The translations under genes and the position numbers were made by a program. From Gordonia lacunae (GTDB lineage: Bacteria; Actinomycetota; Actinomycetes; Mycobacteriales; Mycobacteriaceae), in NCBI RefSeq assembly GCF_002149015.1, contig NZ_NGFO01000023.1, positions 31,306 through 95,305 of the forward strand: 64,000 nt of DNA. Direction: 5' to 3'. How positions within the stretch are numbered: position 1 is the first letter of the stretch; each line of letters opens with the position of its first letter. This document shows positions 25,185-33,687 of the stretch, piece after piece. A model generated the notes under the pieces. It ran no database searches, was not told the DNA's origin, and saw only the letters and a program-made list of their open reading frames with translations.

Positions 25185-26077
25185 CGCGTCCATGCGTAGA
25201 CGACCTCCGGCTCGGGCTCCCAGATGCGTGCGTTCGCCACACCGGGCAGCTTGGCCAGCGCACGGTACTCACTCGCCATCGCCACCCAGTCGTCGGTCTC
25301 GGCGATGACGGCCGGTTTGCACGCGATCGCGTCCCGGACCACGGCGAACGAGTCGCGGTTGGACACGAGCAGGGTGTAGAAGCCGTCGAAGGTCGCGCAC
25401 ACCTCTTTCAGCGCTGTCTCCACGTCTTTGCCCGCCGCCAGCTGGTGCGCGACGAAGCGGGCACCCACCTCGGTGTCGTTCTCGCTGTCGAACTCCACCC
25501 CCGCGGCGCGGAGTTCGCGCCTGATGGTGGCGTGGTTGGCGAACGAGCCGTTGTGGACCAGACACTGTTCGGGACCGACCGCGAACGGATGGGCACCCGA
25601 GGAGGTGACGGCCGACTCGGTCGCCATCCGGGTGTGTCCGACCCCTTGCCACCCCGAAGCCGCTGCCAGTCCCCAGGATTCGGTCAGTTCTCGGGGCGCA
25701 CCGACGCCTTTGAGCACGGTGAGGTCGGACCCGAAGCCCGCGACGAGCGCGTGCGGGTATGCGGCGCGTGCGGCGGCCAGCAGTTCGTCGGCCGTCACCG
25801 CTGCCGAGGCCACGAGCGTGACGTCGATCGTCTGCGCCGAGACCGTCACGCCGAGTGCCGAGCTCAGAGTGGCCGACACCTCGTCGGGGACGACCTCGAG
25901 TTCGAGGAGGGAGATGCAGCCGTGCCCCGGGGGAGCCCAGGCGGGGTTGCCGTAGACGGCGATACCCGCCGAATCCGCTCCGCGGTCCTGCATCTCGCCG
26001 AGCATCTCGGCGAGCATCTCGCCGAGCCGGGGGTGGAGGTCCGGGTTGCGCAGATGCAACCCGACGATTCCGCACAT
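25181..26077 (-). CDS. Class II glutamine amidotransferase-like subunit (MgsA/GlxB-type)
   Basis: 298 residues. It starts MCGIVGLHL, so the processed N-terminal Cys2 is the expected nucleophile, and has QDRGADSAGIAVYG, GVGHTRMATESAV and LVHNGSFANHATIRREL, all Ntn-hydrolase GATase II motifs. It hydrolyses an amide, glutamine or in this context perhaps gamma-glutamylmethylamide, and passes the amine to the synthase. The start at 26077 is fixed by the MCGIV motif, with longer frames rejected. It lies 65 bp downstream of the glutamine-synthetase-like gene. Confidence 0.85.
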   Translation of the reverse strand: MCGIVGLHLRNPDLHPRLGEMLAEMLGEMQDRGADSAGIAVYGNPAWAPPGHGCISLLELEVVPDEVSATLSSALGVTVSAQTIDVTLVASAAVTADELLAAARAAYPHALVAGFGSDLTVLKGVGAPRELTESWGLAAASGWQGVGHTRMATESAVTSSGAHPFAVGPEQCLVHNGSFANHATIRRELRAAGVEFDSENDTEVGARFVAHQLAAGKDVETALKEVCATFDGFYTLLVSNRDSFAVVRDAIACKPAVIAETDDWVAMASEYRALAKLPGVANARIWEPEPEVVYAWTR

Positions 26078-26142
26078 GGTCAGGTCCTTACGTCGAGAAG
26101 TGGATGTTGCTGTCTGAGAGATGGTTCGGTCGGAGTCGGCGG

Positions 26143-27501
26143 TCAGAACGCGGTGAGGTACTTGTCGACCTCCCACGACGTGACCGCCGCGTGCCAGTCG
26201 AAGAACTCGTCGCGCTTGAGTCCGGCGAAGTACGCCGAGACCCGCTGCTGATCGTCCGGCCAGTCCTCCGGCATCGCGGCGTCGAGCGCGCCGGCGACCA
26301 CCGCGTCGAGTTCGAGCGCCTCCACTGCGTGCAGGAGCGTGAGCGGCAGTTCGGCGATGTGGCCGGGACAGTTTCCGACGGCACCGGGATCGAGACTCCG
26401 CTTGATGCCGTCGAGTCCGGCTCCGAGGAGTGCGGCGACGGCCAGGTACGGATTCGCCGATCCGTCGCCACCGCGGAGTTCGACGCGATGCTCGTCGGGC
26501 ACGCGGATGTAATGGGTGCGATCGTTGCCGCCGTAGGTGGCCCGCCGCGGCGCCCAGGATGCCCCCGAACGGGTCGCGGTTGCCCCGGTTCGCTTGTAGG
26601 AGTTCACCGTCGGGGCGATGACGGCTTGCAGGGCGGGCGCATGCTCCAGGATTCCGCCGATGAAACCGTACGCCGTCTCCGACAGGCCGAGTCCGCGGTC
26701 GTCGTCGGTGACCTGGGGGAACACCGGGTCCCCCGCCTGGGTCAGCGAGAGATGGAAATGCAATCCCGATCCGGTGCGCTCGGCGAAGGGCTTCGGCATG
26801 AAGGTCGCGATCATGCCTTTGTCCGCGGCCAGGGCCGAGAGCAGGTAGCGGAGTGTGACGACGCGATCTGCCGTCGTCAGCGCGTCGGAATAGGCGAAGT
26901 TCTGCTCGAACTGGCCGTTACCGTCCTCGTGGTCGTTGGCGTAGTTGCTCCAACCGAGCTGGTTCATCGCGGTGGAGACCGTGGTCAGGTGCTCGTACAT
27001 CCGCGTCAGGCCGCGCACGTCGTAGCAGGGCTTGTCGGAGTCATCGGCAGCGTCGGCAGTGACGAGGGAACCGTCTGCTCCCCGCTTGAGCAGGAAGTAC
27101 TCGACCTCGGCACCGACCCACGGCTCGAACCCGGCGTCCGCGGTCTGCGCGATGAGAGCCTTGAGGATGTTGCGGGGCGCGAATGGCCAGGGCTTGCCCT
27201 CGACATGCGGATCGCACTGGACGACGGCAAGGCCCTCTTTGATGAACGGGATGGGTAGGAAGGAACGGACGTCGGGGATCGCGATGAGGTCGGGATCCTT
27301 TGGCTCCTGCCCGATCGCGCCTACCGCGTAGCCGGCGAAACCTACGCCGTCGGACGCCAATTCGTCGACCGCCTCCACCGGCACCAGTTTGGCGCAGGGT
27401 TTGCCGCGAAGGTCGACGAACATCGCGAGGATGAACTTGGTGCCGTGCGTCGCGCAGAGATCGGCGAGGTCGCCGGTCGTCGTCTCGGTGGTTGTCATCA
27501 T
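26143..27501 (-). CDS. glnT: Type III glutamine synthetase / gamma-glutamylmethylamide synthetase-like (GlnT family)
   Basis: 452 residues. GS motifs are present: VGAEVEYFLL (metal-binding Glu), EDGNGQFEQNFAYSDALTTADRV, GSGLHFHLSL (metal His), NSYKRTG and RVELRGGDGSANPYLAVAA. Family members ligate ammonia or methylamine to glutamate at the expense of ATP. In N-methylglutamate pathways the homologue makes gamma-glutamylmethylamide. An SD GGAG precedes two adjacent ATG codons at 27501 and 27498. Context with demethylases and a split synthase argues for methylamine, but plain glutamine synthesis cannot be excluded. Confidence 0.8.
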   Translation of the reverse strand: MMTTTETTTGDLADLCATHGTKFILAMFVDLRGKPCAKLVPVEAVDELASDGVGFAGYAVGAIGQEPKDPDLIAIPDVRSFLPIPFIKEGLAVVQCDPHVEGKPWPFAPRNILKALIAQTADAGFEPWVGAEVEYFLLKRGADGSLVTADAADDSDKPCYDVRGLTRMYEHLTTVSTAMNQLGWSNYANDHEDGNGQFEQNFAYSDALTTADRVVTLRYLLSALAADKGMIATFMPKPFAERTGSGLHFHLSLTQAGDPVFPQVTDDDRGLGLSETAYGFIGGILEHAPALQAVIAPTVNSYKRTGATATRSGASWAPRRATYGGNDRTHYIRVPDEHRVELRGGDGSANPYLAVAALLGAGLDGIKRSLDPGAVGNCPGHIAELPLTLLHAVEALELDAVVAGALDAAMPEDWPDDQQRVSAYFAGLKRDEFFDWHAAVTSWEVDKYLTAF

Positions 27502-27560
27502 GTGCTCCGGGGGTCGACTCTAGGGGCTTCTGGTCCGCGTGTCCACTCTTGTGAACCTTT

Positions 27561-27577
27561 GTCTACTATTAGTAGAC
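27561..27577. promoter_or_regulatory. 17-bp palindrome in the glnT promoter
   Basis: GTCTACTA-T-TAGTAGAC is perfect over 8-bp arms around one base. It lies 60 bp upstream of glnT, between the GlnR-like box and the start. It resembles a GntR- or XRE-type operator, and the regulator is unknown. Confidence 0.5.
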
Positions 27578-27586
27578 CTGCTGGAT

Positions 27587-27613
27587 GTTTCGACCCTGTT
27601 TCGAGTTCGTGAG
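27587..27613 (-). promoter_or_regulatory. GlnR-like box upstream of glnT
   Basis: On the minus strand the order is CTCAC-6 nt-GAAAC-6 nt-GAAAC. The first pair fits gTnAC-n6-GaAAC except for the weakly conserved first base. It lies about 86 bp upstream of the start codon. Confidence 0.5.
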
Positions 27614-27668
27614 CGGTGGGTGTCGGTTTGCCCGACAACGATTTCCGCGCCGACCACGAAGACGGATC

Positions 27669-27697
27669 GGGGGCCCACCGGCGAACGGTGGGCCCCC
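27669..27697 (-). terminator. Terminator of the demethylase-amt operon
   Basis: GGGGGCCCACCG and CGGTGGGCCCCC form a perfect 12-bp stem with a 5-nt loop, 32 bp past the amt stop. It separates the transport/demethylase half from the glnT half. Confidence 0.8.
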
Positions 27698-27728
27698 GAG
27701 CTGTCGTGTCGGACGACTTCGGCGTCGA

Positions 27729-29099
27729 TCAGACCCCGGCCGGTGGCGCCGAGGCCGGAGCGGACGCCGGCATCGCCTCCTCCACCTTCTCCGCGGCGCG
27801 CGCCGGTGACATCGTCGCCAATCCGCCGGCGTGTCCCACTGATGCACTGGGGATTTCGTAGGCGGTCTCGGCGTGCAGCACGGCGTCGAGGCCGGTCACC
27901 TCGGTCTCTTCGTCGACGCGCAGGCCGATCAGCTTGTCGAGTCCCTTCGCGATCAACCAGGTCATCACGAACGAATAGGTGCAGGTGATCAGGATGCCCG
28001 CGAGCTCACGCCACACGATGTCCACCGGACCGCCGAACAGGATGCCCTGGACCCCGGCCGGAGCGGCCTCGGTGGCGAACAGCACGATGCAGAGGGTTCC
28101 GACGATGCCGCCGATTCCGTGCACGGCGAAGGCGTCGAGCGTCTCGTCGATCTTGAGCCGGTTCTTGAAGCTCAGCAGGAAGGCCACGACCGCGGCGGCG
28201 AAGATGCCGACGCAGAGCGCGCCGAGCGGTGCCATGCTGCTCGCCGCGGGGGTGATGCCGACCAGACCCGCGACGGTGCCGGTGATCATCCCGAGCGAGG
28301 TCACGTGCCCTTCGCGCCACCTCTCGATGATCGCGAAGCCGATCATGCCGGCGGAACCGGCCAGCAGCGTGTTCAGGATGACCGCCTGCGCGAGGAAGTT
28401 GGCACCGAGCGCACAGCTGCCGTTGAATCCGAACCAGCCGAAGAACAGGATGCCGCCGCCCATGATGGTCATCGGTACGTTGTGCGGCCGTTCCATCCGT
28501 CGCTTCCGGGCGCCCAGCACGACGGCGAGCGCGAGTGCTGCGACTCCGGAGTTCATGTGCACCGCGGTTCCGCCTGCGTAGTCGACGATCTCGAGGTCGT
28601 TCAGCAGGAAGCCGCCGCGGTAATTGTCATCGACGTCGGCCGCGAAGACCCAGTGCGCCACCGGGAAGTACACCACCAGCAGCCAGATCGGCGCGAAGAC
28701 GAGCCACGCCGAGAACTTCATCCGGCCGGCCGCGCCGCTGGCCACGATGGCGATCGTGATGGCCGCGAACAGGATGAACCAGGCCGCGTAATACAGGGTC
28801 TGGGTGGCGCCGGAGGCGTCGTCGGTGAGCCAGTTGGTCAAGCCGATGTAGTCGGTCGGGTTGCCGATGAGGCCCCACCCGCCCACCGACGGACCGGACA
28901 CCAGCCCGTGCCCGATCACGACGTAGAGGACCGCCGTGATCGCCAGAGTGGACATGACCATCGTCATGATGTTGAGGACGTTCTTCGATCCGACCATGCC
29001 GCCGTAGAAGAACGCCAGGCCGGGGAACATCAGCAGGACGAAGACGAAGGCCGCCAGCATCCATGCCAGATCGGCATTGGCGGCGAGTATGGGTTCCAT
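27729..29099 (-). CDS. amt: Ammonium transporter (Amt family)
   Basis: 456 residues with eleven expected membrane spans. The Amt signature regions are AVHMNSGVAALALAVVLGARKR, NVPMTIMGGGILFFGWFGFNGS and DAFAVHGIGGIVGTL, the last carrying one of the pore histidines. A cytoplasmic tail of about 60 residues is Ala/Pro/Glu-rich. Amt proteins pass ammonium and many accept methylammonium. It is the last gene of the demethylase operon, 64 bp after an alpha-subunit gene, and ends at a strong terminator. In this context it could import ammonium or methylamine. Probably under GlnR control through the upstream operon promoter. Confidence 0.9.
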   Translation of the reverse strand: MEPILAANADLAWMLAAFVFVLLMFPGLAFFYGGMVGSKNVLNIMTMVMSTLAITAVLYVVIGHGLVSGPSVGGWGLIGNPTDYIGLTNWLTDDASGATQTLYYAAWFILFAAITIAIVASGAAGRMKFSAWLVFAPIWLLVVYFPVAHWVFAADVDDNYRGGFLLNDLEIVDYAGGTAVHMNSGVAALALAVVLGARKRRMERPHNVPMTIMGGGILFFGWFGFNGSCALGANFLAQAVILNTLLAGSAGMIGFAIIERWREGHVTSLGMITGTVAGLVGITPAASSMAPLGALCVGIFAAAVVAFLLSFKNRLKIDETLDAFAVHGIGGIVGTLCIVLFATEAAPAGVQGILFGGPVDIVWRELAGILITCTYSFVMTWLIAKGLDKLIGLRVDEETEVTGLDAVLHAETAYEIPSASVGHAGGLATMSPARAAEKVEEAMPASAPASAPPAGV

Positions 29100-29163
29100 G
29101 AGCGATCTTTCGGTTCAGGGACTCTGCGAGAAGTCGGGTGTTCGGGACCGGAGCTCACGGGCA

Positions 29164-30165
29164 TCATTGACCGCGCAGATAGGCGACGACACTGTCGCGA
29201 TAGTCGAGAAATCCCTTGTAGGCGGCGATGTCCTCGCCGAGCGTCTCGATGACGGTCGCCAGTTGACCGGCCCACTCGGAAATGCGCTTCACCTCCTCGA
29301 GTGAGGCCATGAATGTCCGAATATTGAACGTCACCGCACCCGTCATCGGCAACCGGACGAAGTGTTCCAGCTCGATTCGCAGTCGTGCGCGGGCAAAATC
29401 GCCATCGGCGACCATGCCCGGGACGTCGCCGGCCCACTCCGGTAGTTCCTCGAGGCTGACGTCCAGCTTGTGTGAGTCCGACGCCGACAGCGTCCAGTTC
29501 ACCCGGCGGTACACCTGATCGGCGGGTAGCCTGCGCAGGAACTGCTCGGCGCGGGCGACGATGCCTTCGCGGAGCATGCGGGGAACGGGTGCGTGAATCT
29601 CGTACATGTCCATGCCGACGTCGAACGACACCGACCATGCGGCGGCGAAGGTGACCACGCCGGCGTCGAAGTACAGGTGGCCGTCGCGTTCGGTGACGAG
29701 CAACAGGTCGTCGGGTATCTCTCGGGCCAGGAACTCCATCGGGCCGCACGGGAGCGTGGCCGCGTCCCCGAGGACGAAGCTCTGATCCGTGCCGAGAAGC
29801 CGGTTCCGCCAGCGGAATCGGCCGTCGCCGTGTTCGAGGAGCGTCATGTCGCGGGGGTAGGCGTGGGCGAGATCGCGGAAGTAGTACAGGAGCAGGTCCC
29901 AGCACGCGAGTTCCATACCGGGGCGCACCCGCACGCGTGTCCGATCGGCGTCGAGGATGCGCCGGCGCTCGGCCATGATCTCCGGGTACTCGGCGCCGCC
30001 GAGATCGACCAGGTGCCTACCCCATTCGCCGCCGCGAGTCGGCCGCGGGTTCCGCGCCGGCTCGACGTTCACGGTGTAGGAGAACTCGTCCAGGTCGTCC
30101 GGGAAGGGCCACGGCAGGTTCGCCAGGTGGTCGACCCTCCGGGTCGGGAACGAATCGATGCTCAC
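29164..30165 (-). CDS. Heme-dependent oxidative N-demethylase alpha-subunit-like (DUF3445), module 2
   Basis: 333 residues of the DUF3445 family, whose founding member is the PAS-fold heme subunit of the dimethylamine-oxidising HODM enzyme of Pseudomonas. Landmarks shared with its paralogue are the N-terminal NVEPARNP segment, WRNRLLG, then YFDAGVVTFAAAW, SFDVGMDMYEIHAPVP and the C-terminal YKGFLDYRD. GTG 30165 overlaps the reductase stop by 4 bp. It presumably binds heme and oxidises an N-methyl amine with electrons from the reductase. It is about as long as the catalytic part of module 1 (334 residues) and lacks the extra C-terminal domain found there. Confidence 0.8.
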   Translation of the reverse strand: MSIDSFPTRRVDHLANLPWPFPDDLDEFSYTVNVEPARNPRPTRGGEWGRHLVDLGGAEYPEIMAERRRILDADRTRVRVRPGMELACWDLLLYYFRDLAHAYPRDMTLLEHGDGRFRWRNRLLGTDQSFVLGDAATLPCGPMEFLAREIPDDLLLVTERDGHLYFDAGVVTFAAAWSVSFDVGMDMYEIHAPVPRMLREGIVARAEQFLRRLPADQVYRRVNWTLSASDSHKLDVSLEELPEWAGDVPGMVADGDFARARLRIELEHFVRLPMTGAVTFNIRTFMASLEEVKRISEWAGQLATVIETLGEDIAAYKGFLDYRDSVVAYLRGQ

Positions 30166-31160
30166 AGGTCCACCTCGATGTCCTCGCCGCGCGACACACA
30201 GCACAGCATGGCGTCCCCCGCCGCTTTCTCGTCGTCGGTCAAGACGAAGTCACGATGCTCGATCCGACCGCTCCGCACCGGGATGCGGCACTCCCCGCAC
30301 ACGCCCTGGCGGCACAGACTGGACACCGGGATCCCGGTGTCGCGCAGTCGCTGCAGCAGCGACACACCCGCCGGCACGTCGACGCGGACACCGGAGGACG
30401 CCACCGTGACCGTGAACGGGTCGCCGGGCTCCTGCTCCGGCGCGGTGAATCGCTCGAGATGGACGCGCGCGCCGGGCCACCCGGCGGCGTCCGCGAGCCG
30501 CGTGTAGACCTCGAGCAGCGACGCGGGGCCGCACGCGTAGGCATGCGTGCCCAGCGGTTGGGCACGCAACCGATCGGCGATGAGCTCCGCGGTCGCCACG
30601 GCACCGGACACCTCGTGCAGCGTCACGGAGGGTTGCGCCGCGAGAGCTCGCAGATCATCGGCATGAGCACCGCTGCCGCGGCGATATGAGTAGACGATGT
30701 CGGTGCGACGTCCGTCACGGGCGAGCGCACGGGCATGGGACAGCACCGGCGTCACCCCGATCCCGCCGGCCACGAGCAGTGCCCCTCGCTGATCGAGCAC
30801 CGGGGCGAACATCGAACGCGGACCCTCGATCTCGACGATGGAATCCTCGATGAGGTTGTCGTGCAACCAGTCCGAACCACCGCCGGCACCTCGACGCAGC
30901 ACCGAGATGCCATAACTGGTCGGATACATCCCGTCGTCGACGAGCGAGTAGGCGTTTCGCTGTCCGCCTGCGGCGATGATCAGGTGGCTGCCCGGTTGAT
31001 ACGCGGTCAGGACCGGCGCGGCGCCGTCGACCGATCCGAACCGGAAATGGGTCACGTCGTCGGTCAGTCGGCGCACCGCAAGGACGCGCATCGGCCGGGG
31101 ACCGGTCACGTAGGCGGGGTGGAGATGAGCCGGATACTCCCCCACCACGGGCGCGGTCAT
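30162..31160 (-). CDS. Flavin/2Fe-2S reductase of the N-demethylase (PDR/VanB family), module 2
   Basis: 332 residues. A flavin and NAD(P)H-binding ferredoxin-reductase core holds RNAYSLVDDG, GVPR-type and LLVAGGIGVTPVLSHARAL, followed by YACGP. A plant-type 2Fe-2S domain sits at the C-terminus (SLCRQGVCGECRIPV, then MLCCVSRG). This is the phthalate-dioxygenase-reductase architecture. It carries electrons from NAD(P)H via FMN and 2Fe-2S to the heme subunit. ATG 31160 overlaps the upstream fusion gene by 4 bp and its stop overlaps the next alpha subunit by 4 bp. Confidence 0.85.
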   Translation of the reverse strand: MTAPVVGEYPAHLHPAYVTGPRPMRVLAVRRLTDDVTHFRFGSVDGAAPVLTAYQPGSHLIIAAGGQRNAYSLVDDGMYPTSYGISVLRRGAGGGSDWLHDNLIEDSIVEIEGPRSMFAPVLDQRGALLVAGGIGVTPVLSHARALARDGRRTDIVYSYRRGSGAHADDLRALAAQPSVTLHEVSGAVATAELIADRLRAQPLGTHAYACGPASLLEVYTRLADAAGWPGARVHLERFTAPEQEPGDPFTVTVASSGVRVDVPAGVSLLQRLRDTGIPVSSLCRQGVCGECRIPVRSGRIEHRDFVLTDDEKAAGDAMLCCVSRGEDIEVDL

Positions 31161-32689
31161 GCGTCGCCACCCGCGGCGGAACCCAGGAAACCTCCGACCA
31201 CCGGCGAATGGTGTTCGTGCACTTCGAGATCCCGAGCACACCCGGGGCACGCGACGACCCCGCCGACGACGACATCGACACAGAAGGTGTCCCGGCAGTG
31301 CGCGCAGTAGAGCGGCAGGTCGCGGGTGTGGGTAACATAGGACGACAATTCGGCTGCCACCGCGCCGGCAGTGCGAGCCATCGCCAGCGCGGTCATCACG
31401 TCATACTGTCCACCGGTCACCAGGATCCGGGTGCCGATGCGGCACTCGGCCAGAGCCGTCCGAAGAGCCGAGCGGTCGTGCGATCCGACGAGGGAATCCA
31501 GGACCAGCAGCCGCGTCGGGCCGGCAGCCTCAGCCGCCGCGACCCAGTTCCGGGACACATGCGCGACCCCCGCGTCGTCTCCGATCGCCACGACGAGGAA
31601 CTCGGACCCGGAGGTGTCGACGGCCGGCGGCGAGGTGGGCCAGCGCGGCATCCCGGGACCGGGTGTCGTGGTCGGTACGGGCGCGGCACCGCGCAGCCAC
31701 TGCGCCGCACGATCCCGGAACTTGATGATGCCCTTGTAATCGGCCATGTCACCGGGCAATTCGGCCAACACCTCCGCGGTGCGCCGACGCCAGACCTCGA
31801 CGCTCGCGAGTTGTTCGAGCGGCAGCATGTAGGTCCGGATCAGGAACATCACCGCACCCGAATCGGGTAACCGGATGAGATGTTGCACTTCCACCCGGAG
31901 ATGCACCCGTCTACCGAACTCGTCGTCGGACACCCGCTGGATGGTCTCCCGGTCGGGCCCCCACTCGTGGTAGATCTCGGTCGAGACGTCGAGTCGACGG
32001 TCGATGGTCAAGGTCCAGTTGGTCCGCCGGTAGGGCTGATGGGGTTGTAGACGCTTGAGGAACTCGTGTGCGCGGGTGATCACGCCTTCCTGGCGTACGC
32101 GCGGCACCGGGCCGTGGATCTCGAGAAAACTCATCCCGACGTCGAAGCCGAAGCTCCAGTCGGCGGCGAAGGTGACGACGCCGGCGTCGACGTACAGCTG
32201 GTCGTTGCGCTGGTCGAGGAGCGCGATGTCCTCCTGGATCTGAGAGGTGATGTAGCGCAACGGTTCTTCAGGGAGAGTCGCCGGATCGCCATAGCGGAAG
32301 CGCTGCTCGATCCCCAGGATCTCGTTGCGCCACAGCCAGGTGTCGGCGCCGGTCGGCCGGAGTCGCATCTGTTCGGGATAGGTTTCGTCGAGCTCTCGCA
32401 TCAGGGTCAGCATCGCGTCCCACGCGGCCGGGACCATGTGCGGCAGCACCGCGTGGCGGGTTGGATCGGCGGCGAGGATCATCGCGCGTCGGTCGAGTTC
32501 GTCTCGGTACTCCGAGTCGATGTCGACCACCGCAGCGCCCCATCGGCCGGCCGCGGTGGTCACCGGCGTCTGAGCGGGTTCGACGTTCGTGCTGTACCGA
32601 TAGCGGTCCTCGGGGAACGGGAACGGGAAACCGGCGACGAGGCCGGCCAGTGCGTCGGCCCCGGTCGACGGGTCGGACATGGTCGTCAC
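31157..32689 (-). CDS. Fusion: N-demethylase alpha subunit (DUF3445) plus DmmA-type zinc/iron-ribbon domain
   Basis: 510 residues. Residues 1-334 match the alpha subunit of module 2 (NVEPAQTP, WRNEILG, YVDAGVVTFAADW, FDVGMSFLEIHGPVPR, YKGIIKFRD). About 30 Pro/Thr-rich residues form a linker. Residues about 364-510 match the DmmA-type protein, ending in YCAHCRDTFC and ACPGCARDLEVHEHH, two CxxC knuckles. The start GTG at 32689 gives a 4-bp overlap like its neighbours (ATG 32680 is an alternative). Both parts normally are separate subunits. The fusion sits exactly where a second DmmA gene would be expected in a duplicated module, so loss of a stop codon after tandem duplication is the simplest explanation. 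Confidence 0.8.
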   Translation of the reverse strand: MTTMSDPSTGADALAGLVAGFPFPFPEDRYRYSTNVEPAQTPVTTAAGRWGAAVVDIDSEYRDELDRRAMILAADPTRHAVLPHMVPAAWDAMLTLMRELDETYPEQMRLRPTGADTWLWRNEILGIEQRFRYGDPATLPEEPLRYITSQIQEDIALLDQRNDQLYVDAGVVTFAADWSFGFDVGMSFLEIHGPVPRVRQEGVITRAHEFLKRLQPHQPYRRTNWTLTIDRRLDVSTEIYHEWGPDRETIQRVSDDEFGRRVHLRVEVQHLIRLPDSGAVMFLIRTYMLPLEQLASVEVWRRRTAEVLAELPGDMADYKGIIKFRDRAAQWLRGAAPVPTTTPGPGMPRWPTSPPAVDTSGSEFLVVAIGDDAGVAHVSRNWVAAAEAAGPTRLLVLDSLVGSHDRSALRTALAECRIGTRILVTGGQYDVMTALAMARTAGAVAAELSSYVTHTRDLPLYCAHCRDTFCVDVVVGGVVACPGCARDLEVHEHHSPVVGGFLGSAAGGDA

Positions 32690-33687
32690 AGCGGAACCTC
32701 CAGAATGCTCGCGGCGGCCGCGCGTGAGACACACGGCATGATGGCAGTTCCCGCGTTCTTCTCCTCGGCGCTCAGGTAGAGGTCGCGGTGGATCGGGGTA
32801 CCGCCGGCGACCGGGATGCGGCATTGGCCGCACACTCCCTGACGGCAGAGATTCGGCACGACGACACCCTCGTTCTCGAGGGCATCCAGCAGGCTCGTCC
32901 CCGATGGCACGTCGACCGTGCGGGCCGATGCCGTCAGCGCCACGCGGAACGGGTCACCGTCGTCGAGGGCACCGACACCGAAACGTTCGTGGTGCACCCG
33001 TGACCCGGGCCAGCCTGCGTCCGCGGCGGCGTCGACCACGGCGTCGATCATGGCCGGTGGCCCGCACACGTACAGGTGCGTCCCGATCGGTTGGGTCCGC
33101 AGCGACCGTGGGAGACGATCGGCGAAAGAGAGACGGTCGGTGAACAATTCGGCACGCATCCCGGCGAGCGCGGTGACCTCGTCGAGATGAGCCGCGGCCG
33201 ACTCGCGAAAGACATAGAGGAGTTGCACGTCACGACGCCACCGCACCGCGGCGCGCAGGTGCGACACCATCGGCGTGATCCCGATCCCGCCGGCGATCAG
33301 GAGATGCTTGCGCGCCCGGGCCATCGGTGCGAACGCGCTGCGCGGCACACCGACGGTCACGGTCGTGCCGACGTCGAGCTCGTCGTGGAGCCAGCGCGAC
33401 CCGCCTTTCCCGTCGTGGTGGCGCAGCACCGAGATCGAATAGTGCGACGGATGTGTGCCGTCACCGGTGAGGCTGTAGGCGTTGGTGACGGGGCCCGCGT
33501 GCACGACCAGGTGGCTGCCCGGGACGTATCCGGGCAGCGCGTTCCCGTCGGGGTCGGCGAGAGTGATCGTGCGGATGTCCCGCGTGGGGTTCTCGATTGC
33601 GGTCACGACGAGTTGCCTCGTCGCCGCGGCAGACGCGCGGCGCAGAGCGGGCTCGGTCGTGCTCATCTCGGCGACTCCGGTGTTCAT
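32686..33687 (-). CDS. Flavin/2Fe-2S reductase of the N-demethylase (PDR/VanB family), module 1
   Basis: 333 residues, paralogous to the module 2 reductase and of nearly identical length. It shows NAYSLTGDG, SRWLHDELD, HLLIAGGIGITPMVSHLRAA, YVCGPP and the C-terminal 2Fe-2S ligands (NLCRQGVCGQCRIPV, then MPCVSR). The start ATG 33687 overlaps the DmmA-like gene by 4 bp and the stop overlaps the fusion gene by 4 bp, so translation is tightly coupled. Electron donor to the heme subunit of module 1. Confidence 0.85.
   Translation of the reverse strand: MNTGVAEMSTTEPALRRASAAATRQLVVTAIENPTRDIRTITLADPDGNALPGYVPGSHLVVHAGPVTNAYSLTGDGTHPSHYSISVLRHHDGKGGSRWLHDELDVGTTVTVGVPRSAFAPMARARKHLLIAGGIGITPMVSHLRAAVRWRRDVQLLYVFRESAAAHLDEVTALAGMRAELFTDRLSFADRLPRSLRTQPIGTHLYVCGPPAMIDAVVDAAADAGWPGSRVHHERFGVGALDDGDPFRVALTASARTVDVPSGTSLLDALENEGVVVPNLCRQGVCGQCRIPVAGGTPIHRDLYLSAEEKNAGTAIMPCVSRAAAASILEVPL

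Noticed and set aside
22926..25199. Very long open frame (757 codons) on the plus strand
   Set aside because: It runs antisense to the FMN subunit, GXGXG and flavoprotein genes, which have clear domains. Long antisense frames are common in high-GC DNA because of codon bias.
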